Source: an uncultured Rhodospirillales bacterium
GTDB taxonomy: Bacteria > Pseudomonadota > Alphaproteobacteria > Acetobacterales > Acetobacteraceae
Assembly: GCA_903844785.1 (NCBI GenBank)
Contig: CAIMVB010000157.1
Location: forward strand, 1-12,009
Reading direction: 5' to 3'
Length of the DNA: 12,009 nt
Shown: positions 6,697-12,009 of the stretch, one piece after another
How positions within the stretch are numbered: position 1 is the stretch's first letter
Layout of the letters: each line of letters begins with the position of its first letter
Made by a program: the position numbers and the translations under genes
The notes under the pieces: model-generated
What the model was told of the DNA's origin: nothing
Database searches by the model: none
Seen by the model: the letters and a program-made list of their open reading frames with translations, nothing else

Positions 6697-6887
6697 GGCT
6701 TCGGTCTCCACTTGGTTAACCGAAGCCTAAGATAGTTTAAGAAAATTCTCTATATTTTTTTATCAAAAAATAACCTGCATTAATCCGATAATAATTTTCG
6801 TAGGAAAATTCAGGAGTTTTTGCCGCTGAAATTTATCAAATAAAATTCACGGTTAATTTATGTTTTTTCTATTCAACCCAAGGTTCT
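6697..6887. other. AT-rich non-coding island
   Basis: No credible gene is seen here. By hand count 6721-6880 is about 27 percent G+C, against a surrounding sequence near 60 percent. It holds the palindrome GGTTAACC (6714-6721), an A/T inverted repeat ATTTTTT/AAAAAAT (6754-6771), two GAAAATTC copies (near 6741 and 6803) and two TTTATCAAA-like stretches (near 6760 and 6832). The island lies upstream of the minus-strand coiled-coil gene, so its promoter is probably inside, but no clear -35/-10 pair at proper spacing was found. Confidence 0.6.
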
Positions 6888-6919
6888 GCCCCCTGCCCCG
6901 CACGCGCGAAACAGGGGGC
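6888..6919 (-). terminator. Hairpin downstream of the enoyl-CoA hydratase gene
   Basis: GCCCCCTG (6888-6895) and CAGGGGGC (6912-6919) form a perfect 8-bp stem with a 16-base loop, starting 9 bases after the stop of the hydratase gene on the minus strand. The sequence after it on that strand (AGAACCTTGGG) lacks a T-run, so this may be a factor-dependent end or a 3' stabilising hairpin rather than a classical terminator. Confidence 0.5.
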
Positions 6920-6927
6920 ATGTGCTT

Positions 6928-7704
6928 TTACCGATTCGTAAACGCGGGCTTCCGCTTTTCCGCGAAGGCCGACATGCCTTCCTTCTGATCCGCCGTCGCA
7001 AACAGGGAAAGGAAAAGGCGCCGTTCCGTGCGCACCCCTTCCGTCAAACTGCTTTCAAAAGCGGCATTCACAGCCTCCTTCGCCATGGCAACGGAAGGCC
7101 CGGAAAGGGAGGCGATCTTCTCGCCAATTTTCAGCGCTTCCGCGATCAGATCAGCCGCCGGCACCACGCGGCACACCAGATTGGCGCGCTCCGCTTCTTC
7201 GGCATTCATCATGCGCGCGGTCAGCACCATTTCCATGGCTTTGGATTTGCCGATGGCACGTGTCAGCCGCTGCGTGCCGCCGGCGCCCGGGATGATGCCC
7301 AGATTGATTTCTGGCTGGCCAAACTTCGCCGTATCGGCGGCGATGATCAAATCGCACATCATCGCCAATTCGCAACCGCCACCCAGCGCAAAGCCTGCCA
7401 CGGCAGCAATCACGGGCTTTTGGATTTCCAGCACGGTTTCCCAATTGGCGCCGATGAAATCATTGAAATAGACGCCCGGAAAATTGCGGTCCTTCATTTC
7501 CTTGATATCCGCACCCGCCGCAAAAGCCTTTTCGCTGCCGGTGATGACAATGGCGGCAATGGCCGGGTCCTTATCAAAGGCGCGCAATGCGGTGCCCAGT
7601 TCGATCATCAATTGATCGCAGAGCGCATTCAGCGCCTGGGGCCGGTTCAGCCGGATCAGCCCGGTCTTGCCGTGGGTTTCAACCAGGATCATTTCGGGCG
7701 CCAT
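6928..7704 (-). CDS. Enoyl-CoA hydratase (crotonase), canonical
   Basis: A 258-residue crotonase very close in pattern to mitochondrial/PaaF-type short-chain enoyl-CoA hydratases. It adds water to trans-2-enoyl-CoA in fatty-acid or phenylacetate-type beta-oxidation in the cytoplasm. The oxyanion-hole segment [10 protein letters not shown] is at 61-70. Both catalytic glutamates are present with the right 20-residue spacing, E112 in [11 protein letters not shown] and E132 in [20 protein letters not shown]. The C-terminal FAEKRKPAF is also a family hallmark. The ATG at 7704 has an excellent ribosome site (AAGGAG, 7 bases upstream). It stands alone, flanked by hairpins on both sides, so it is probably a single-gene unit. 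The chain-length preference cannot be read from the sequence. Confidence 0.93.
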   Translation of the reverse strand: MAPEMILVETHGKTGLIRLNRPQALNALCDQLMIELGTALRAFDKDPAIAAIVITGSEKAFAAGADIKEMKDRNFPGVYFNDFIGANWETVLEIQKPVIAAVAGFALGGGCELAMMCDLIIAADTAKFGQPEINLGIIPGAGGTQRLTRAIGKSKAMEMVLTARMMNAEEAERANLVCRVVPAADLIAEALKIGEKIASLSGPSVAMAKEAVNAAFESSLTEGVRTERRLFLSLFATADQKEGMSAFAEKRKPAFTNR

Positions 7705-7753
7705 GGCGGTTCTCCTTCATCTGTTGTGCGGCATAAAGCCATAGCACAGCCAT

Positions 7754-7779
7754 GAAGAAAACTGCCCCTGTCGGGGCAG
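7754..7779 (-). terminator. Intrinsic terminator of the DUF1203 gene
   Basis: Read on the minus strand, CTGCCCC and GGGGCAG form a perfect 7-bp stem with a 4-base loop (7762-7779), followed directly by TTTTCTTC. This is a textbook rho-independent terminator 10 bases after the stop of the gene ending at 7790. Confidence 0.85.
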
Positions 7780-7789
7780 CGCCTGGATT

Positions 7790-8263
7790 TCAGATCTTCT
7801 CCACCCGCGTCAGCCAGCATCCAGGCCGTGCCGTGTGGATATTGACGAAAGCCACGCGCGGGTCCCCGATCCGGCCCCGCAGCGCTGCCTCCGCCTCTTC
7901 ACCCGGCACAACGATGCCAAGGTCGTAAAGGCACATGCCCGCCGCGTCGTAATGGCGCAGGCTGATAATGCTATTCACCAGCACTGTTTCGGGGAGCGCG
8001 CCTTCCAGCGCTGCGCCACCGCAATCATGGGCGTGCAGGAATACCGGGGAAGGCGTCCAATAAGGGCCTTGCGGCAGGGGCAAATCCCAGGATGCCAAGA
8101 GCATGGTCTCCCCAGGCAGCCCCAGGCGCAGACAGGCGCGGCAGGGATAGCCCGGTCCATCAACCTGGCGGGTTTGAATCTGCCCCCCGCGATCATCGCG
8201 GCGCGTTGCGCGAAACCGCGCGGCGGCAGAGGCATCCATGGGCAGGCAGCGAAAGCGTGTCAT
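7790..8263 (-). CDS. DUF1203 family protein
   Basis: A 157-residue soluble protein of the uncharacterised DUF1203 family. Recognisable landmarks are PGYPCRACL in the first third, a VFLHAHDC strand in the middle, and DPRVAFVNIHTARPGCW near the end, each with a conserved Cys or His that could bind metal or form an active site. The ATG at 8263 is chosen because MTRFRCLPMDASAAARF matches the usual short N-terminus of the family; the frame is open to an ATG at 8299, which would add 12 residues. Neither start has a good ribosome site, so the start is uncertain. It lies 73 bases after mutM on the same strand and could be cotranscribed with it. No function is known for the family. Confidence 0.8.
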   Translation of the reverse strand: MTRFRCLPMDASAAARFRATRRDDRGGQIQTRQVDGPGYPCRACLRLGLPGETMLLASWDLPLPQGPYWTPSPVFLHAHDCGGAALEGALPETVLVNSIISLRHYDAAGMCLYDLGIVVPGEEAEAALRGRIGDPRVAFVNIHTARPGCWLTRVEKI

Positions 8264-8336
8264 GAGGACTATGTGCCCCACCGGACCCAGGCGTGCCATC
8301 CGTTTCTTGCGCTGACTTGCAAACCCCAGGAAATGC

Positions 8337-9233
8337 TCAGCGCTGCCTTACGGGGCAGAAAAAGCTGGACCGGCCGGATTGCACAATGCGCTTGATGCCT
8401 GGGCAGGCTGGCTTGCCGGGGCAGGCTGGGCAGGCCTCCCCCTCCCGCCCGTACACCGCGAAATTCTCCTGAAAGCGCCCGATCTCGCCATCGGCGCGGA
8501 CGTAATCGCGCAGGCTCGATCCGCCGGCGGCAATCGCCTCGGCCAGCACGGCCTGTATGGCCGGTGCCAGCCGTGCCGCCCGCGCCCCCGCCACCGTATG
8601 GGCGGAGCGGCGGGGCGAAATGCCGGCGCGGTACAACGCCTCACACACATAGATATTGCCAAGCCCGGCGATCACCCGCTGGTCCAATAGCGCGGCCTTG
8701 ATCGGGGTGCGCTTGCCAGCCAGCGCGGCGGAAAGCCAGGCCGGGGTGATTTCTGGCCCGAAAGGTTCAGGGCCAAGGTCAGCCAGTAGCTTGTGTTGGT
8801 CCTCAGCCTCGGTCGCCACCAAATCCACGCTGCCGAAGCGGCGCGGGTCCACAAAGCCGATATGCCAGCCGCCATCGGTGCCGAAAGCCAGATGTTCATG
8901 CGCCTCAGGCGGGGCGTTATGGCCGCGCGCATCGGAAAACACGCCTTGCTTACCCTGCCGAGGCTCCACCGGCTGGCCTTCCCGCCGCGCCACCATGCGG
9001 CCTGACATGCCAAGGTGGATCAGCAGGCTTTCGCCCCCTTCCAGCCGGATCAGGATATACTTGGCCCGCCGCCGGAAACTCAGCACGCGCCGCCCGCGCA
9101 GCCTTTCCGCCAGGCGCGGCGGGAAGAGAAAGCGCATGCCGTCGCGCCGCGTCTCAGCCCAGGCGATGCGTTCACCTTCCAGCACGGCCTGCAGGCCGCG
9201 CATCACGGTTTCCACTTCCGGCAATTCGGGCAT
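8337..9233 (-). CDS. mutM: Formamidopyrimidine-DNA glycosylase (Fpg/MutM) with atypical zinc finger
   Basis: A 298-residue base-excision repair enzyme that removes 8-oxoguanine and formamidopyrimidines and nicks the abasic site. The N-terminus [14 protein letters not shown] supplies the catalytic P2 and E3 (counting Met), and K58 in RRRAKYILI is the conserved DNA-contacting lysine. [18 protein letters not shown] is the helix-two-turn-helix region, and GRSSFF carries the zinc-finger arginine. The usual CxxC-x16-CxxC finger is altered: cysteines are C268, C271, C277 and C293, and the expected last Cys is R296. The ATG at 9233 has GGGGAGGGG upstream; the frame stays open to 9374, but that extension would overlap ubiE and has no family similarity. 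An insertion of about a dozen residues (near [13 protein letters not shown]) precedes the middle domain strand. It is divergent from ubiE with 41 bases between, a common alphaproteobacterial arrangement. Confidence 0.95.
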   Translation of the reverse strand: MPELPEVETVMRGLQAVLEGERIAWAETRRDGMRFLFPPRLAERLRGRRVLSFRRRAKYILIRLEGGESLLIHLGMSGRMVARREGQPVEPRQGKQGVFSDARGHNAPPEAHEHLAFGTDGGWHIGFVDPRRFGSVDLVATEAEDQHKLLADLGPEPFGPEITPAWLSAALAGKRTPIKAALLDQRVIAGLGNIYVCEALYRAGISPRRSAHTVAGARAARLAPAIQAVLAEAIAAGGSSLRDYVRADGEIGRFQENFAVYGREGEACPACPGKPACPGIKRIVQSGRSSFFCPVRQR

Positions 9234-9274
9234 GGCCCCTCCCCTTTCCGCGCCTGAGCGCCTAAGATGCGCCC

Positions 9275-10024
9275 ATGAACGACACCGCCGCCCCAGAGAC
9301 CGATTTCGGTTACCGCAAAATCCCCAAATCAGAAAAGGCCGGGATGGTGCGCGCCGTTTTTGAAAGCGTCGCACCCAAATATGACATCATGAATGATCTG
9401 ATGTCGCTTGGCGTGCATCGCATCTGGAAGCGCATTTTCGTCAATGCGATTGGCGCCGGGCCGCATGATACGCTGCTCGACCTTGCGGGCGGGACCGGAG
9501 ATATCTCCTTCCTTTCCATGGAACGCGGCGCGGGGCGCGTGATCCTGACCGATGTGAACCCTGCCATGCTGGAAGTGGCGCAGGGCCGCGCGCTTGCTCG
9601 TGGCCTGGTCAGCGGGCTTTCCTTCATGTGCGTGGATGCAGAGCGTATTCCCCTGCCGGATCGGAGCGTGGAGAGGGTTTCCATCGCCTTCGGGCTCCGC
9701 AACTGCACCGACAAGGATGCTGTGCTGGCCGAAGCGCGGCGCGTGCTACGCCCCGGCGGGCGCTTTCACTGCCTGGAATTCTCAAAACTTGAGGTCGCTG
9801 CCCTGGATGCGTTGTATGATGCCTGGTCCTTCAAGGCCCTGCCGGTGATTGGTGAATATATCGCCAAAGATCGCGCTTCGTATGAATACCTGGCCGAGAG
9901 CATTCGGATGTTCCCGGATCAGGAAACACTCGCCGGCATGATGCGCCGCGCGGGGCTGGAACGCGTTTCCTATCGCAACCTATCGGGCGGCATTGTCGCC
10001 ATGCATAGCGGCTGGCGTTTGTAA
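9275..10024 (+). CDS. ubiE: Ubiquinone/menaquinone biosynthesis C-methyltransferase UbiE
   Basis: A 249-residue class I SAM methyltransferase that C-methylates the polyprenyl-methoxy-benzoquinol (or demethylmenaquinol) ring. The UbiE/COQ5 signature [18 protein letters not shown] is at 36-53, SAM motif [12 protein letters not shown] at 69-79, and the second signature [16 protein letters not shown] at 156-171. The end [17 protein letters not shown] is typical. The ATG at 9275 is the only start that gives the conserved N-terminus ([20 protein letters not shown]); its ribosome site is weak (AAGATG). In many alphaproteobacteria ubiB follows directly; here the next gene is convergent and unrelated, with only 6 bases between the two stops and no hairpin. 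Confidence 0.96.
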   Translation: MNDTAAPETDFGYRKIPKSEKAGMVRAVFESVAPKYDIMNDLMSLGVHRIWKRIFVNAIGAGPHDTLLDLAGGTGDISFLSMERGAGRVILTDVNPAMLEVAQGRALARGLVSGLSFMCVDAERIPLPDRSVERVSIAFGLRNCTDKDAVLAEARRVLRPGGRFHCLEFSKLEVAALDALYDAWSFKALPVIGEYIAKDRASYEYLAESIRMFPDQETLAGMMRRAGLERVSYRNLSGGIVAMHSGWRL

Positions 10025-10030
10025 AAAACC

Positions 10031-10231
10031 TTATTCCGGATCGGGCGGCAGGCCAGGGACGGGCTTGCGATATTCTTCCACCCAATCGGTGCTTTGCTGC
10101 ATGCGGCTTCGCAGCAGATAGGCCGCGCCAAGCCCCACCGCGCCAAGCCCGGCAAGGCCAGCAATTCCCACAGCGGCCAGGCCGCCAAAGCGCATCACGG
10201 CAAGCCCGCAGGCCAGTTTCGGCAAAATCAT
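10031..10231 (-). CDS. Small single-pass membrane protein, unknown
   Basis: A 66-residue protein with one strongly hydrophobic, Gly/Ala-rich segment at about residues 14-40 (GGLAAVGIAGLAGLGAVGLGAAYLL, described here in two parts: GGLAAVGIAGLAG then LGAVGLGAAYLL). Its repeated GxxxG-like spacing suits helix packing in the inner membrane. A charged tail follows (RSRMQQSTDWVEEYRKP). The positive charge after the segment suggests an N-out/C-in orientation. The ATG at 10231 has AAGGTG about 6 bases upstream. It is the last gene of the small-gene run, 9 bases after the stop of the zinc-ribbon gene. The family is not recognised. Confidence 0.7.
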   Translation of the reverse strand: MILPKLACGLAVMRFGGLAAVGIAGLAGLGAVGLGAAYLLRSRMQQSTDWVEEYRKPVPGLPPDPE

Positions 10232-10240
10232 CGCAACACC

Positions 10241-10393
10241 TTATCGCTTATTGGCGGTTTCATCCCCAGCGGGCGCCAGGATGGGCAAGGGCTTTTGCGC
10301 CGTGCAGGAACAGAAAGCCAGCCCCTGGGGCAGGTGGTTCACCTGAGTCGCCTCCCCACAATGGGGGCATTCCACCACTTCGCGCGGGGTCAT
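10241..10393 (-). CDS. 50-residue zinc-ribbon-like protein
   Basis: A 50-residue frame, ATG at 10391-10393 to TAA at 10241-10243. It contains VECPHCGEATQVNH then LAFCSCTA, a CxxC and CxC pair about 15 residues apart, with a His between the first two Cys and another after. This looks like a minimal zinc ribbon. The start overlaps the stop of the upstream gene as ATGA, and the stop lies 9 bases before the next start, so position in the run strongly supports it. Its own ribosome site is weak (GAGAAAACCGC), consistent with translational coupling. The function is unknown; metal binding is inferred from the Cys pairs only. Confidence 0.72.
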   Translation of the reverse strand: MTPREVVECPHCGEATQVNHLPQGLAFCSCTAQKPLPILAPAGDETANKR

Positions 10394-10575
10394 GCGGTTT
10401 TCTCATGCTTATCAGGCAAGGGCCGCATGGCGCGGATTTGTGCCGCAAGCAGCCCCTGCCCCGCGATTTCCGCCAGCAAAGCGGCTTCTTCCCGCGCAGC
10501 TTCAAACCCCACCCGATAACCAGCATAGGTCGCCTGATCCAGGCTTTGGCCCAAGGCCTTGCCGATGGCCTGCAT
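10390..10575 (-). CDS. Small helical protein, unknown
   Basis: A 61-residue, Ala-rich, probably all-helical soluble protein (ALGQSLDQATYAGYRVGFEA, then EEAALLAEIAGQGLLAAQIR) with a charged C-terminus PDKHEKTA. It has no Cys and no membrane segment. The ATG at 10575 has AGGGG 6 bases upstream. It overlaps the zinc-ribbon gene by 4 bases (ATGA) and lies 33 bases after the secreted repeat-protein gene. No family is recognised. The overlap and good ribosome site make it a real gene rather than noise. Confidence 0.65.
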   Translation of the reverse strand: MQAIGKALGQSLDQATYAGYRVGFEAAREEAALLAEIAGQGLLAAQIRAMRPLPDKHEKTA

Positions 10576-10608
10576 GAAGGGCCCCTTTATGATGATGCGG
10601 GCGCCGCT

Positions 10609-10917
10609 TTAGCGCCCCTTGCAATACCCTGCGCCGGCATGGCTGGTGCCCGATGGGCAGGAACCATTGCGGCTTGGCACATATTCCGTGCGCCCATCGG
10701 TCCGGCAATAGCCCGCCCCGGCATGGCTGGTGCCGGATGGGCAAGAACCATTATGCGCCGCCACAAAGCCGGCACCTGAGGAAGACCGGCAATAACCCGA
10801 CCCCGCATGGCTGGAACCGGATGGGCAGGACCCATTACGCGCCGGCACCATTTGCTGCGCACTGGCGCCGCTGGCGGCCAGCAGCAGCGCGGCAAAAACA
10901 AAACTCCGGATCATCAT
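10609..10917 (-). CDS. Secreted small protein with three Cys-containing tandem repeats
   Basis: A 102-residue exported protein. Residues 1-20 form a Sec signal peptide (MMIRSFVFAALLLAASGASA) with cleavage expected after ASA. The rest is three repeats with a strict 28-residue period, starting at about 23, 51 and 79. Each centres on NGSCPSG[ST]SHAG[SA]GYC and has exactly two Cys, 12 residues apart, so one disulfide per repeat is likely in the periplasm. The His and Gly are also invariant. Similar CPSG-x-GYC patterns occur in small exported bacterial proteins of unknown function. The first ATG at 10917 is used, with AAAGGA 10 bases upstream; a second ATG is at 10914. It precedes the three tiny genes on the same strand and may lead that transcript. 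Confidence 0.78.
   Translation of the reverse strand: MMIRSFVFAALLLAASGASAQQMVPARNGSCPSGSSHAGSGYCRSSSGAGFVAAHNGSCPSGTSHAGAGYCRTDGRTEYVPSRNGSCPSGTSHAGAGYCKGR
10612..10851 (-). repeat. 84-base tandem coding repeats (2 full, 1 shortened)
   Basis: Three in-frame repeats of 84 bases (28 codons) make up the mature part of the secreted protein; the last lacks the final four codons. DNA similarity is high in the NGSCPSG to GYC core and lower in the linkers. The linkers are SSSGAGFVAAH and TDGRTEYVPSR, so the core is under selection while linkers drift. Confidence 0.8.
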
Positions 10918-10986
10918 CGCGGCGAAATCCTTTCGCGTTAAGACAAAATTATTCTGGATGATGATCCTGGCTTTACTGAGGCGCGA

Positions 10987-12009
10987 TCAGACCTTTTCCA
11001 GAACCGTCGCAATCCCTTGTCCCACGCCAATGCACATGGTGGCTAGGGCGCGCTTCAGCCCGCGTTCCTGCATTTCATGCGTGGCGGTGGCGATCAGCCG
11101 CGCGCCACTCATGCCCAGCGGATGGCCCAACGCAATCGCGCCCCCATTCGGGTTCACGCGCGCATCATCATCGGCAATGCCAAGCCCGCGCAGCACTGCA
11201 AGCCCTTGCGCCGCAAAAGCTTCGTTCAATTCAATCACATCCATCTGGTCTTGCGTCATGCGAAGCCGCGCCAAAAGCTTCTGCGTCGCCGGCACCGGGC
11301 CAATGCCCATGATGCGCGGCGCACAGCCCGCCGTTGCCACACCCACAAAGCGCGCCAGCGGGGTTAGGCCATGGCGCTTCGCCGCCGCCTCACTCGCGAT
11401 GATCAGCGCGCAGGCGCCGTCATTAACGCCGGAAGCATTGCCCGCCGTAACCGTTCCATCGGCCTTCACCACCGGCTTCAACTTGCCAAGCGCTTCCATG
11501 GAGGTTTCGCGCGGATGTTCATCGGCGCTCACCACCACCGGATCACCCTTGCGGGAGGGGATCGTCACCGGCACGATTTCCTTGGCGAGCCGCCCATTCT
11601 TTTGTGCCGCAGCAGCGCGTGCCTGGGACCGCAGCGCCATCGCATCCTGATCCGCACGGGAGACATTGAAATCGGTCGCCACATTCTCCGCCGTTTCCGG
11701 CATGGAATCCGTGCCATAGCGCTTATGCATGGCGGGGTTCACGAAGCGCCAGCCAATGGTGGTGTCGTAAATCGCGGCGCTACGGGAAAAGGCGCTTTCG
11801 GCCTTGGGCATCACGAAAGGCGCGCGAGACATGCTTTCAACACCACCCGCAATCATCAATTCCGCTTCGCCCGCGCGGATGGCGCGTGCGGCAATACCCA
11901 CCGCATCCATGCCAGAACCGCAAAGCCGGTTCACCGTGCTGCCGGGGATGGCTTGCGGCAGGCCCGCCAACAGCAGCGCCATGCGCGCGACATTGCGGTT
12001 ATCTTCGCC
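10987..12009 (-). CDS. Acetyl-CoA acyltransferase, 3-oxoadipyl-CoA thiolase type (PcaF/PaaJ-like), N-terminus cut by window
   Basis: The last 340 residues of a thiolase of about 400; the 5' end lies beyond the right edge, where the frame continues upstream of the internal Met as GEDNRNVAR. VNRLCGSGMDAV holds the acylated nucleophilic Cys, GGVESMSRAPFVM and ELNEAFAAQ are thiolase landmarks, and NPNGGAIALGHPLGMSGAR carries the active-site His. MCIGVGQGIA near the C-terminus has the second catalytic Cys. GEDNRNVAR, DTTIGWRFVNPAM and YGTDSMPETAENVA fit the beta-ketoadipyl-CoA thiolase subgroup of aromatic and phenylacetate catabolism better than PhaA-type acetoacetyl-CoA thiolases. It cleaves a 3-oxoacyl-CoA to acetyl-CoA plus, for this subgroup, succinyl-CoA. 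It stands 69 bases upstream of the secreted repeat protein, with no clear terminator between. Confidence 0.92.
   Translation of the reverse strand, partial: GEDNRNVARMALLLAGLPQAIPGSTVNRLCGSGMDAVGIAARAIRAGEAELMIAGGVESMSRAPFVMPKAESAFSRSAAIYDTTIGWRFVNPAMHKRYGTDSMPETAENVATDFNVSRADQDAMALRSQARAAAAQKNGRLAKEIVPVTIPSRKGDPVVVSADEHPRETSMEALGKLKPVVKADGTVTAGNASGVNDGACALIIASEAAAKRHGLTPLARFVGVATAGCAPRIMGIGPVPATQKLLARLRMTQDQMDVIELNEAFAAQGLAVLRGLGIADDDARVNPNGGAIALGHPLGMSGARLIATATHEMQERGLKRALATMCIGVGQGIATVLEKV

Noticed and set aside
6922..7755. Long + strand open frame (277 codons) opposite the enoyl-CoA hydratase
   Set aside because: The minus strand carries a complete hydratase with both catalytic glutamates and a strong ribosome site; the antisense frame is His/Arg-rich and has no domain.
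8337..8360. Frameshift explaining the missing last zinc Cys in MutM
   Set aside because: The frame reads CPV-R-QR with the usual QR end and stop in place, so the change looks like a substitution rather than a frameshift.
9234..9374. N-terminal extension of MutM by 47 residues
   Set aside because: The catalytic proline must be residue 2 after the initiator Met, so the protein must begin at MPELPEVE; the extension would also overlap ubiE.
10612..10851. CRISPR-like or non-coding direct repeats
   Set aside because: The 84-base periodicity is in frame, with conserved protein cores and no short palindromic repeat/spacer structure; it is a coding tandem repeat.
10958..11650. + strand open frame of 230 codons opposite the thiolase
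   Set aside because: Antisense to conserved thiolase active-site motifs; Ser/Ala/Arg-rich shadow.

Overview
The window reads as a GC-rich alphaproteobacterial chromosome, most likely from the Acetobacteraceae/Roseomonas side of the class. This is an inference from gene content and protein style: two Bug-type (TTT) solute receptors, a LeuC/LeuD paralog pair, mutM divergent from ubiE, and a PcaF/PaaJ-type thiolase. No RNA gene, insertion sequence, phage gene or CRISPR array was seen.

Layout. 1-170: tail of a charged coiled-coil protein on +, FliJ-like. 179-4205: a five-gene minus-strand run, transcribed in the order Bug receptor, glutathione transferase, carboxymuconolactone-decarboxylase-family protein, second Bug receptor, crotonase. 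From the transferase onward the genes touch or overlap. 4306-6351: a divergent + strand pair encoding large and small subunits of an isopropylmalate-isomerase-like hydro-lyase, ending at a hairpin shared with a convergent small coiled-coil gene. About 6720-6880: a very AT-rich non-coding island. 6928-7704: canonical enoyl-CoA hydratase on minus. 7790-8263: DUF1203 protein on minus with a good intrinsic terminator. 8337-9233: mutM on minus with an unusual C-terminal zinc finger, divergent from ubiE on + (9275-10024). 10031-10917: four small minus-strand genes: a secreted three-repeat Cys protein, then three tiny proteins, two of them overlapping by ATGA. 10987-12009: 3-oxoadipyl-CoA-type thiolase on minus, cut by the window edge.

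How the parts may work together. The region 179-6351 looks like one catabolic locus. Two periplasmic receptors would bind a carboxylate, and the aconitase-family hydro-lyase, transferase, CMD protein and crotonase would process it. The hydro-lyase differs from housekeeping LeuCD at the substrate-facing loop of the small subunit, and the crotonase lacks one of the two hydratase glutamates, so neither should be assumed to do the textbook reaction. No other leucine-biosynthesis gene and no TctA/TctB membrane component is present. This locus is the best candidate for something not yet described. The secreted repeat protein with its small-gene run and the rearranged MutM zinc finger come next.
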